Assembly (NCBI GenBank): GCA_965203535.1
Contig: OZ241897.1
Span: forward strand, 1,860,001-1,924,000
DNA length: 64,000 nucleotides
Reading direction: 5' to 3'
Source: JAJDTT01 sp022827025
GTDB lineage: Bacteria > Acidobacteriota > UBA6911 > RPQK01 > JAJDTT01
Shown: positions 51,019 through 58,625 of the stretch, one piece after another
Numbering within the stretch: position 1 is the stretch's first letter
Layout of the letters: each line of letters opens with the position of its first letter
The notes under the pieces: generated by a model
Database searches by the model: none
The model's input: the letters and a program-made list of their open reading frames with translations, nothing else
What the model was told of the DNA's origin: nothing
Made by a program: the position numbers and the translations under genes

Positions 51019-52383
51019 ATGAACCCAGAGCTGTTTCGAGAATACGACATACGGGGAATCGCGGACACCGATCTGGCGGACGAGTCGGTGGAAACGCTGG
51101 GCCGCGGCCTGGGCACCTACTTCGTCCGGCGCGGCGCCGCTCGAGTCACGTTGGGAAGAGACGTCCGCCTGAGCTCCACACGGCTTCGGGACGCCCTGGC
51201 CCGGGGTCTGACACGAACCGGCCTGACCGTCATCGACATCGGGGTCTGTCCCACTCCCCTGCTCTACTACTCCCTGCACCGCCTGAAGCCGGAGGCGGGC
51301 GTGATGATCACGGGGAGTCACAATCCTCCCGAGTACAACGGCTTCAAGGTCGCCCTGGGAACCGGCACCATCTACGGCGCCGAGATCCAGAAGGTCCGGA
51401 AGATCATCGAAGCGGGCGACTTCGCCTGCGGCGAAGGCAAATTGGAATCGGCGTCCCTGATGGAGGATTACCGCCGGCACATCGGGGAGCGGATCCCGCC
51501 CTTGGGGAAGAGATTGAAGGTCGTCGTCGACTCCGGAAACGGGACCGCCGGCCTGGTGGCGCCCGCCGTCTATTCCGACCTGGGGTGCGAGGTCCAGGAA
51601 CTCTACTCGGAACCGGACGGCCGATTCCCCAACCACCATCCCGACCCCACCCTCGTGGAGAACCTTCAGGACCTGATGCAGGCCGTCCACTCGGGTGAGG
51701 CGGACCTGGGGATCTCCTTCGACGGCGACACGGACCGGATCGGAGTCGTGGACGACGAGGGCGGGATTCTCTGGGGCGACCAGTTGATGATGATCTACGC
51801 CCGGGAGATCCTGGAGCGGCGGCCCGGCACCACGTTCGTGGCCGAGGTGAAGTGCTCCAAGAGCCTGTACCAGGACATCGAGGCCCGCGGCGGCCGGGCC
51901 GTCATGTGGAAGGCCGGCCACTCCCTGATCAAGGCCAAGATGAAGGAGGAAGGGGCCGTTCTGGGCGGAGAGATGAGCGGACACATGTTCTTCGCCGACC
52001 GATACTTCGGCTACGACGACGCCATCTACGCGGGAGCCAGGCTCCTGGAGATCCTCGCCAACAGCGGGCGCCGGCTTTCGCAACTGCTGGAGGACGTCCC
52101 CCCGACTTTCAGCACGCCCGAGATCCGGATGGACTGTCCCGAAGACGTCAAGTTCCGAATCGTCGGCCGGGCCCAGTCGTACTTCTCCAAGAACTACGAG
52201 ACGGTGGACGTGGACGGCGTGCGAATCGTCTTTCCGGACGGTTGGGGCCTGGTGCGCGCCTCCAATACCCAGCCCGTTCTGGTGCTTCGTTTCGAGGCGG
52301 ACTCGCCCGAGAGGCTGGAGGAGATCCAGAGCCTGGTCCGGGGAAAGCTGGAGGAACTCAGCGGTGGGATCCACGCGAGCTGA
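51019..52383 (+). CDS. Phosphomannomutase/phosphoglucomutase
   Basis: 454 aa from ATG 51019. The alpha-D-phosphohexomutase hallmarks are present in order: MITGSHNPPEYNG with the phosphoserine, FDGDTDRIGVVD as Mg loop, GGEMSGHMFF as sugar loop and RASNTQP as phosphate loop. Similar to AlgC/ManB. It converts mannose-6-P or glucose-6-P to the 1-phosphate. The end overlaps nothing; dapF-like starts 17 bp downstream. Confidence 0.92.
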   Translation: MNPELFREYDIRGIADTDLADESVETLGRGLGTYFVRRGAARVTLGRDVRLSSTRLRDALARGLTRTGLTVIDIGVCPTPLLYYSLHRLKPEAGVMITGSHNPPEYNGFKVALGTGTIYGAEIQKVRKIIEAGDFACGEGKLESASLMEDYRRHIGERIPPLGKRLKVVVDSGNGTAGLVAPAVYSDLGCEVQELYSEPDGRFPNHHPDPTLVENLQDLMQAVHSGEADLGISFDGDTDRIGVVDDEGGILWGDQLMMIYAREILERRPGTTFVAEVKCSKSLYQDIEARGGRAVMWKAGHSLIKAKMKEEGAVLGGEMSGHMFFADRYFGYDDAIYAGARLLEILANSGRRLSQLLEDVPPTFSTPEIRMDCPEDVKFRIVGRAQSYFSKNYETVDVDGVRIVFPDGWGLVRASNTQPVLVLRFEADSPERLEEIQSLVRGKLEELSGGIHAS

Positions 52384-52399
52384 GTCGGCGGGCGCCGCC

Positions 52400-53260
52400 A
52401 TGATCGCGGCCTCCAAGTTCCAGTCCTACGGCAACGACTACCTGGTGATCCGGGAAAGCGATCTGACCCGCCGGAGCGCGGACGCCTTGACCCGGGCCAT
52501 CTGCCGGCGCCACTTCGGGATCGGCGGCGACGGGTGCGTCTTCGTCGAGCCGGCGAAGGACGACCGCTTCCGGATCCGGATCTTCAACCCGGACGGCAGC
52601 GAGGCGGCCATGTCGGGAAACGGATGCCGGTGCGCCGGCGCCTACGTCCACCACCGGGGTTTTTCCCGGAAGGCGGACCTGGTTCTCGAAACTCTTTCCG
52701 GGCAAAAGATCCATCACCTGCTGGATCATGGCGATTCTTCCTGGCGCTACCGTTCCTCGCTGGGACGGCCTTCCTTCGCTCCGGAAGAGATCCCGATGCG
52801 GCTGGAAGAGGAATTGTCCCAGGTCGTCGACCACTCGCTGCGGGTGGAGAACGCAACCGTGACCGTAACGGCCCTGTCGGTGGGCAATCCCCAGTGCGTG
52901 GTCTTCGCCTCCCCTCTGCCTGTGGACGCCGAATTCCGGCGCCTGGGGTCGGCACTCGAGGTGCATCCCGCCTTTCCCGAGCGGACCAACGTGAGCTTCG
53001 TCCGGGTCACGGGTCCCCGGCGCCTCCAGGTGCGGATCTGGGAAAGGGGTGTCGGACCGACCCATTCCTCCGGCACGGGTTGCAGCGGAGCCGCCGTGGC
53101 CGCCATCCACACCGGAAGGGTCGGATCTCCGGCTCGGGTCGGAACCGAAACCGGAGAGCAGGAGGTGGAGTGGCAGCCGGAAGGAGAAGTTCACTTGACG
53201 GGACGGGTCGAGTTCGTCGGAGACGTCCACTACCACTGGAGGGAACATGACGGGGAATGA
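52400..53260 (+). CDS. Diaminopimelate-epimerase-like protein with Ser/Ser in place of both catalytic cysteines
   Basis: 286 aa from ATG 52400. The DapF fold is clear: KFQSYGNDYLVI, FNPDGSEAAMSGNGCRC and GNPQCVVF. In characterised DapF the two catalytic cysteines lie in CGNG and ACGTG/ACGSG. Here these positions are Ser72 (MSGNG) and Ser224 (SSGTGCSG), with cysteines displaced by a few residues (C76, C78, C228). Without the thiols it may epimerise another substrate or work differently; some DapF-like proteins with SGNG exist in other phyla. It starts 17 bp after the PMM/PGM gene and overlaps the M20 peptidase by 14 bp. Confidence 0.8.
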   Translation: MIAASKFQSYGNDYLVIRESDLTRRSADALTRAICRRHFGIGGDGCVFVEPAKDDRFRIRIFNPDGSEAAMSGNGCRCAGAYVHHRGFSRKADLVLETLSGQKIHHLLDHGDSSWRYRSSLGRPSFAPEEIPMRLEEELSQVVDHSLRVENATVTVTALSVGNPQCVVFASPLPVDAEFRRLGSALEVHPAFPERTNVSFVRVTGPRRLQVRIWERGVGPTHSSGTGCSGAAVAAIHTGRVGSPARVGTETGEQEVEWQPEGEVHLTGRVEFVGDVHYHWREHDGE

Positions 53261-54383
53261 GCTGCTGAAGGCCTTCGAAGAAGAGCGGGACGCCACGGTT
53301 GAGCTGCTCCGGAACGTGGTGGAGTTGGAGAGCCCCTCCACCGACAAGGCGCTGGTGGACCAGGTGGCGTCCTTTATCGCCGACCATGTGCGGGGCTGCG
53401 CTCTGGAGCCGCGGATCGTTCCCAGAGAGGACGTGGGCGATATCGTCTGGACCGAATGGGGAGAGGGCGGCGGAGGCCGGATCCTGGTGCTCTGCCACTT
53501 GGACACGGTCTGGCCTCAGGGGAGCCTGGAGCGGATGCCCTTCCGGATCGAGGAAGGACGAATTCATGGGCCGGGGATCTTCGACATGAAAGCCGGAGTG
53601 ACGGCCACCCTGAAGATCCAGGAATTCATTTCACGAGGATGGATCCGGCCCCGCCGTAAGGTGCGGTTCCTCTACACCACCGACGAAGAGACGGGCAGCG
53701 ATGCCAGCGTGGAACTGATCGAGGAATTCAGCCGCGAGAGCGACCTGGTGCTGGTGACCGAGCCTCCCCTGCCCGGAGGCGTCCTGAAGACGTTCCGAAA
53801 GGGGGCCGGCATGGCGGCGATGAATATCCATGGCCGCTCCGCCCACGCCGGCGTGGAGCCGGAGCGGGGCGTGAGCGCCGTCCGGGAGTTGGCCCACCAG
53901 ATCGAGGCGATTCACGGACTCGCCTCCAGCCGGCTGGAAACCTCGGTCCACGTGACCATGGCGGAGGGCGGCACCCGGGACAACGTGATTCCCGAGTTCG
54001 CCAAGGCCACCATCGATTTCCGGTTCCGGACCGTGGAGGAGGGTCACCGGGTGGAGGATGCGCTGCACGCCCTGAAACCGAGGCATCCGGAGATCCGGCT
54101 GGAGGTGACGGGAGGGATCAACCGGCCTCCCATGATCAAGGGCGACGGCGGACAGCAACTCTTCGACCGGGCGCGCGAGATCGGGGCCGAATTGGGTCTC
54201 GACCTGGAAGAGGGCGAGACCGGCGGCGGCAGCGACGGGAGCTTCAGTGCGGCGCTGGGCGTCCCCACCCTGGACGGCCTGGGAGTGAACGGAGACGGGG
54301 CCCACGCCCTGCACGAGCACATCGAGTTGGAGGCCTTGCCCGTCCGCGTGGCGTTGCTGGCTCGTCTCGTCGAGAAGTTGTAA
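53247..54383 (+). CDS. M20-family carboxypeptidase G2-like peptidase
   Basis: 378 aa. Zinc ligands and catalytic residues are visible: CHLDTVWP (His/Asp), GIFDMKAG, TTDEETGS (Glu-Glu pair) and a C-terminal GDGAHALHEHIE histidine. The central dimerisation domain is HGRSAHAGVEPERG. Closest in style to glutamate carboxypeptidase (CPG2) with no visible signal peptide. It overlaps the dapF-like gene by 14 bp, so translation is coupled. An intracellular role cleaving N-acyl or peptidoglycan-derived amino acids is possible. Confidence 0.88.
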   Translation: MTGNELLKAFEEERDATVELLRNVVELESPSTDKALVDQVASFIADHVRGCALEPRIVPREDVGDIVWTEWGEGGGGRILVLCHLDTVWPQGSLERMPFRIEEGRIHGPGIFDMKAGVTATLKIQEFISRGWIRPRRKVRFLYTTDEETGSDASVELIEEFSRESDLVLVTEPPLPGGVLKTFRKGAGMAAMNIHGRSAHAGVEPERGVSAVRELAHQIEAIHGLASSRLETSVHVTMAEGGTRDNVIPEFAKATIDFRFRTVEEGHRVEDALHALKPRHPEIRLEVTGGINRPPMIKGDGGQQLFDRAREIGAELGLDLEEGETGGGSDGSFSAALGVPTLDGLGVNGDGAHALHEHIELEALPVRVALLARLVEKL

Positions 54384-54408
54384 CGGCAAAGCTACGGAGG
54401 CGCAGTCT

Positions 54409-54630
54409 GTGAGGCAAGCGTGTCATTGCTATCCAGAGAGACGCAGGGACGTGATCATCGCGGCACCCATTCGACGCCAGAGGCAACCAGACGGCCGTAT
54501 CCGGTTCTGGGGTAAAGTCATCCGTCCAGGGGGAGGGTCTTCCCGTATACTCCGAGTCGTCACCCTGGCGGACGGAGAAACGATTCATAATGCGTTTTTC
54601 GATCGCGGTTTTCGAGAGGAAGAGTCATGA
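54409..54630 (+). CDS. DUF4258-like small protein, possibly 5'-truncated
   Basis: 73 aa from GTG 54409. The pattern YPERRRDVI...IRRQRQPDGRIRFWGKV, then LRVVTLADGETIHNAFFDRGF, is that of small DUF4258-type proteins often encoded upstream of DUF2283 genes as putative toxin-antitoxin or island genes. The start has no Shine-Dalgarno and the usual N-terminal helix is short, so the 5' end may be lost. The stop overlaps the next ATG by 4 bp (ATGA). Confidence 0.55.
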   Translation: MRQACHCYPERRRDVIIAAPIRRQRQPDGRIRFWGKVIRPGGGSSRILRVVTLADGETIHNAFFDRGFREEES

Positions 54631-54842
54631 AACTGCACTACTATCCCGAAACCGACAGCCTCTACGTAGAATTTAGGCCGGTGCCCGGTACTGAAACTCG
54701 GGAAGTTGCTGGTGGACTCAACGTCGATCTCGATGCCAATGGCGATGTCGTGGGTTTCGACATCGACCATGCTTCCAAGCGCCTCGACCTGTCGACATTG
54801 GAGACTGAGTCACTGCCCGTGCGGGCTTACAAGGTCAATTAG
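54627..54842 (+). CDS. DUF2283 family protein
   Basis: 71 aa. MKLHYYPETDSLYVEF and VAGGLNVDLDANGDVVGFDIDHASK are diagnostic of DUF2283, a small beta-rich family usually paired with DUF4258. AGAGGAAGAG precedes the ATG and the gene overlaps its partner. Thought to be the antitoxin-like half of the pair; no DNA-binding motif is visible. Confidence 0.8.
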   Translation: MKLHYYPETDSLYVEFRPVPGTETREVAGGLNVDLDANGDVVGFDIDHASKRLDLSTLETESLPVRAYKVN

Positions 54843-54977
54843 TCCATAGTCGCGACAATGAACCCAAAATGGGAATTCGTGGTGATGGGGGGCCTGCCAG
54901 GAACTCAGAACAGCCGTGCGCGCGCTGCCCCAAAGCCCGGACCCACCCCCCAGTAAAGAGTTTGACACGGACCAGGT
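54843..54977. other. Intergenic gap between small-gene modules
   Basis: 135 bases with no ORF of note and no recognisable repeat. It precedes the ribbon-helix-helix antitoxin and probably holds that gene's promoter; none was assigned. Confidence 0.4.
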
Positions 54978-55262
54978 ATGGCCATTCCAACCATCGAATC
55001 GACGTTCTTGTTGGACGTCGATTCCGTGCGCACGCTGGAGACACTTGCGAAACGCTGGAGAGTCTCGAAGACCGAAGTGTTGCGATGCGCCATTCGAATT
55101 GCGGCAACGGAAGGAAGACCGGGAAACGATACGGCCCTCAGCGCTCTGGACCGACTACAGAACTCCGTGCGCCAGCGCCAGGTCGATGCCAGTCGGTGGG
55201 AGCGGGATCTGAAGGCCGAGCGTCGAGCGGCTGCTCGACGGCTTTCTTCGAAGCGACGATGA
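54978..55262 (+). CDS. Ribbon-helix-helix antitoxin, toxin partner deleted
   Basis: 94 aa. STFLLDVDSVRTLETLAKRWRVSKTEVLRCAIRIA is a ribbon-helix-helix DNA-binding pattern of antitoxins that precede PIN-domain toxins. The stop TGA (55260-55262) overlaps an ATG (55259-55261) that opens MIHLD, the expected first strand of a PIN toxin, but that ORF stops after 8 codons. It therefore seems to be an orphan antitoxin. Confidence 0.7.
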   Translation: MAIPTIESTFLLDVDSVRTLETLAKRWRVSKTEVLRCAIRIAATEGRPGNDTALSALDRLQNSVRQRQVDASRWERDLKAERRAAARRLSSKRR

Positions 55263-55285
55263 TCCATTTGGACTCGCTACGGTGA
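55259..55285 (+). pseudogene. 8-codon stump of a PIN-domain toxin
   Basis: ATG at 55259 overlaps the antitoxin stop (ATGA). It reads MIHLDSLR then TGA. MIHLD is the usual PIN N-terminal strand with its first metal aspartate, after which the sequence is unrelated and soon reaches the convergent ATPase gene. The rest of the toxin has been lost, probably by recombination. Confidence 0.5.
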
Positions 55286-55297
55286 ATCGGCCGCGAA

Positions 55298-56479
55298 TCA
55301 GGCGCCCTCACGACGGTCGAAACGCTCCAGCACCTTCGGTAGATCCGCCAGCGGCGCCACCTGGGCGTCTCGCCGGAACTGCCCGTCAACACCTCCATAG
55401 ACCACCGCTTTGCTGGAAATCCGCGGCAGCACCTTGGCGACCCTCTTGAGTGCCCGGAAGTAGTCGGATGCGATCGTCGCGCCGGCTTTGACCTCGATGG
55501 CGCCGATGCCATCCCCGGTCTCATACAGGATGTCGCATTCCAGACCTCGCTTGTCGCGGAAGAAGGAAAGATTGGAACGGCGGCCTCGGTTGAAGCGGTA
55601 CTTGAGAGATTCCGCCACTACGGAATTCTCGAAGAGCGCTCCGCGCAGGGGGTGGGTGGCGATCTGCCCGGCGTGCTCGATGCCGATGAGATAGCTCGCC
55701 AGCCCCACGTCGTAGAAGTAGAGCTTGGGCGACTTGACCAGGCGCTTGCGAATGTTGGCGTAATACGGCGGCAGGCGAAACACGATGTAGCTGGCTTCCA
55801 GAAGCGCGAGCCAGTGTCGAGCCGTGGTGTGAGAGACGCCGGTGTCGGCGCCCAGCGAGGCCAGATTGACGAGTTGTCCGACGCGCCCGGCGCACAGGCG
55901 AACGAATCGCCGAAAACCCGGCAGGTTGCGGATCTCCCCGATCCGGCGCACGTCGCGCTCGACGTAGGTCTCGAAATAGTCGCCGAGCGCTTGCCGAGGT
56001 TCCAGTTTCCGGTCGTGAATCCTGGGATAGAAACCGGAGTACAGAATCTCGTCCACCGCGTTCCCGGCGCCGGTTTCCTCACGCTCCGCGAGGGAGAAAG
56101 GCAGCAGACGGAGCAGAGCCGTCCGTCCCGCCAGCGACTGGCTTATGGACTCGGAAATCCTGAGCTGTTCGCTTCCGGTGAGCACGAAGAGACTGTTCCG
56201 GCCCTCCTCGTCGGCCAGGACCTGGAGATAAGAGGGAAGTTCCGGAACGCGCTGGATCTCATCCAGGATGGCGCCGGTACCGAGCCGTGACAGGAAGCCT
56301 CGTGGATCGGATTCGGCAAATTCCCGCTGGTCCGGCGCTTCCAGATTCACATATTTCAACTGGGGAAATGTCATCCGGCAAAGCGTCGTCTTGCCGGATT
56401 GACGCGGCCCGGTCAGGGTGACAAAGGGGTACTGCTGGAAGAGCTTGACCAGAAAGGGCGTTATTTCACGCCGAATCAT
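55298..56479 (-). CDS. AAA_14/DUF4143 ATPase, copy A
   Basis: 393 aa. Walker A GPRQSGKTT (residues 24-32), Walker B GAILDEIQRVP, a sensor region VLTGSEQLRISESISQSLAGRTALLRLLPFS and a C-terminal DUF4143 domain (FFRDKRGLECDILYETGDGIGAIEVKAG). The latter is a restriction-endonuclease-like fold with D..ExK-like residues. Such ATPases are widespread accessory genes of unknown function. A dyad TGGACAA-N21-TTGTCCA lies 23-57 bases upstream of the start (56502-56536). Its start codon choice (ATG 56479) lacks a strong Shine-Dalgarno. Confidence 0.85.
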   Translation of the reverse strand: MIRREITPFLVKLFQQYPFVTLTGPRQSGKTTLCRMTFPQLKYVNLEAPDQREFAESDPRGFLSRLGTGAILDEIQRVPELPSYLQVLADEEGRNSLFVLTGSEQLRISESISQSLAGRTALLRLLPFSLAEREETGAGNAVDEILYSGFYPRIHDRKLEPRQALGDYFETYVERDVRRIGEIRNLPGFRRFVRLCAGRVGQLVNLASLGADTGVSHTTARHWLALLEASYIVFRLPPYYANIRKRLVKSPKLYFYDVGLASYLIGIEHAGQIATHPLRGALFENSVVAESLKYRFNRGRRSNLSFFRDKRGLECDILYETGDGIGAIEVKAGATIASDYFRALKRVAKVLPRISSKAVVYGGVDGQFRRDAQVAPLADLPKVLERFDRREGA

Positions 56480-56501
56480 GCTGGCGAATGTATCAGAAAA
56501 G

Positions 56502-56536
56502 TGGACAATGTGAAAGTAGTAAGTGTGATTTGTCCA
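56502..56536. promoter_or_regulatory. Inverted repeat upstream of DUF4143 ATPase copy A
   Basis: TGGACAA (56502-56508) and TTGTCCA (56530-56536) are perfect inverted half-sites separated by 21 bases rich in TGA/TAG direct steps (GTGAAAGTAGTAAGTGTGAT). The position upstream of the minus-strand start fits an operator or a promoter-overlapping binding site. It could also serve the plus-strand region to the right. Confidence 0.4.
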
Positions 56537-56721
56537 TTATTCGAGGATGACTCGCCCTCGTCTCACCTCCGCTTCGCCCGATAGGCCATCGCTTGCGCCG
56601 TTCTCTATTGGAGAACCGGCGAGAGGAACGGAATGCGGTCCTCGGCGGTGGAACCAAGGGTTCTCAAACGTGGTTGAATCTGCTGAAATCGGGGCCGGAC
56701 TCATCCACCGGGATCGTTTTC

Positions 56722-57828
56722 ATGAAAAGCTCGCCGCCGACAATCTGGCTGGTCCTGCTTCTTCAATTGGGTGCGTCGGGATTCGCCAGCGAAACTCCCA
56801 AGCTGACGTTGGAAATGTTTCGGACCGGCAGCGCCCCGTGCTACGACCGCACGGCGCAACCCCAGACCTCGGTCGTAGATTCCCACCTGCACTTCCGTCC
56901 CTTCGGCGGTCCGGCGATTCCGTTCCGCGAGGTGGTCTCCTACCTTGAACGGACGGGAGTCCTCTTCGTCAACGTGTACGGCATCGGCCAGAGACTTCCA
57001 GTGGGTTCTTCCTGCACCTACTACCTGGATTGCCCGGGGACGCCGGTCCGCCCCACGTTGACGAACGACTTTGCCAATGCCGCCGACTATGTCCGGCAGA
57101 CGCCGGACGGCGTGCACATGACGCTGTCCATGACCTTCCCGGACCTGTCCCGGCCCGAATCGATCCTTCCCGGCATGCAGCTCCTGGAGAAAGAATACCC
57201 CGGCGCCTTCACCTGGATGGGCGAAGTCAACCTGGTGAAACAGGCTTTGTTCAATAACGGTCATCGACCCGTTCCGCCAGCCAAAATCCCGGAGTGGGCC
57301 GCCTTCATGACCGTGCTGCGGGAACGAAACATCCCGCTGGCGATCCACGCGGACCTGGGGAACGACAATGAACCGACTCGATACCTGCCGTTGATCGAGG
57401 AAATGCTGCGCCTCTACCCCGACAACAAGATCGTCTGGTTGCACATGGGATTGTCCAAGGAACTGGTGAACATGGATCCGGGACAGCACATCCGGATCAT
57501 GGAGACGTTGTTGGACCGTTACCCCAAGTTGATGGTGGACACCTCATGGCGCGTGGTCGACGACCACTACTTCTCCAAACCCGAGAAGCGCCCGGCGTAT
57601 GTCTCGTTCTTGAACCGGAACTCGGAACGGGTGCTGCCCGGGACCGACTTCCTGGCATCGGCGAACAAGGACTTCGACGTCTATCGCACCGAGTTGCAGA
57701 TCACCAGCGGGATCAACCGTGACCTGAATGACGAGGCGTTCCGGAACATTGCCCTGGGTCAGAACTATTTCCGGCTGTCGGGGCTGGAATACGTGGCGCC
57801 GCCTGTCTGCGGGCGTCCAGTTCCCTGA
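56722..57828 (+). CDS. Exported amidohydrolase-2-family protein
   Basis: 368 aa from ATG 56722. A signal peptide (PTIWLVLLLQLGASGFAS) is followed by a metal-dependent hydrolase TIM barrel. VVDSHLHFRP supplies the HxH metal ligands, LAIHADLGNDNEP and VWLHMGLS further His, and LPGTDF the Asp. Amidohydrolase-2 enzymes decarboxylate or hydrolyse aromatic or lactone acids. No partner genes identify the substrate. The next gene follows 36 bp later. Confidence 0.8.
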   Translation: MKSSPPTIWLVLLLQLGASGFASETPKLTLEMFRTGSAPCYDRTAQPQTSVVDSHLHFRPFGGPAIPFREVVSYLERTGVLFVNVYGIGQRLPVGSSCTYYLDCPGTPVRPTLTNDFANAADYVRQTPDGVHMTLSMTFPDLSRPESILPGMQLLEKEYPGAFTWMGEVNLVKQALFNNGHRPVPPAKIPEWAAFMTVLRERNIPLAIHADLGNDNEPTRYLPLIEEMLRLYPDNKIVWLHMGLSKELVNMDPGQHIRIMETLLDRYPKLMVDTSWRVVDDHYFSKPEKRPAYVSFLNRNSERVLPGTDFLASANKDFDVYRTELQITSGINRDLNDEAFRNIALGQNYFRLSGLEYVAPPVCGRPVP

Positions 57829-57864
57829 TCCCGGCGCGGTTCGCAGAGCCGAAACTGGAGACAC

Positions 57865-58590
57865 ATGCCGCCACCCGATTTCCAGATTTTTGGGACGCCT
57901 CACCTCATCGTGATGGGTCTGACCCTGTCCGTGCCGATCCTGCTGGCCGAGGCGGCACGAAAGACGGCCTCGAAAAAGGTGGCCGATGCCGGCGCCTATC
58001 TGCTGGCTGGTATCCTGCTGATCAACGAATCGATCCATTGGGGCTACAGGCTGAATGCCGTCGGCTGGAGCCGCTTCGTGCAGGACCACCTGCCCCTTCA
58101 CGTCTGCGGAATCACGATCCTGTTGACGGCTGCGGCCCTGATCTTCCGCCGCCAGAGGATTTACGAGATCGTCTATTTCTGGGGCTTGGTGGGGTCCACG
58201 AACGCCGTCATCACCCCGGGGGACCTGGAAGCGGGGTTCCCGGACTACCGATTCTTCCAGTACTTCATCGCCCATTCCGGCATCGTGGCGGGAGTCCTGT
58301 ACGCCACCCTGGGCCTGAAGATGCGGCCGACGCTGGGCGGCCTCTTCCGAGCGTTCGTCGCCCTCAATCTCCTCGCCGTCGTGCTCGGCGTCCTGAACTT
58401 CCTCTTGGGATCCAACTACATGTTTCTCTGCCGGCCCCCGGCCGGCACCGAATCGCCCTTCTTCTTCGCCGGGTGGCCCTGGTACATCCCCATCATCGAC
58501 TTGGTCGCCCTGGGCATGTTCTTCGTCGTCCTGTCTCCCTTCCTGGTGGCTCGGTGGAGGAAGTCCCGGAGCTCAGCCGGTCCGGCGTGA
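57865..58590 (+). CDS. TIGR02206-family integral membrane protein
   Basis: 241 aa with about six or seven hydrophobic segments. The family signature includes FQIFGTPHLIVM near the N-terminus, then a LPLHVCGITILLTA helix, YFWGLVGSTNAVITP, FFQYFIAHSGIV and the loop LGSNYMFLCRPP. TIGR02206/YwaF-like proteins have no assigned function. It may be in an operon with the amidohydrolase. It converges on the NACHT-nuclease gene with a 35-bp gap. Confidence 0.82.
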   Translation: MPPPDFQIFGTPHLIVMGLTLSVPILLAEAARKTASKKVADAGAYLLAGILLINESIHWGYRLNAVGWSRFVQDHLPLHVCGITILLTAAALIFRRQRIYEIVYFWGLVGSTNAVITPGDLEAGFPDYRFFQYFIAHSGIVAGVLYATLGLKMRPTLGGLFRAFVALNLLAVVLGVLNFLLGSNYMFLCRPPAGTESPFFFAGWPWYIPIIDLVALGMFFVVLSPFLVARWRKSRSSAGPA

Positions 58591-58625
58591 AGAAAAACCG
58601 TCAGCAGATTGTCCTTGACGCGTGA

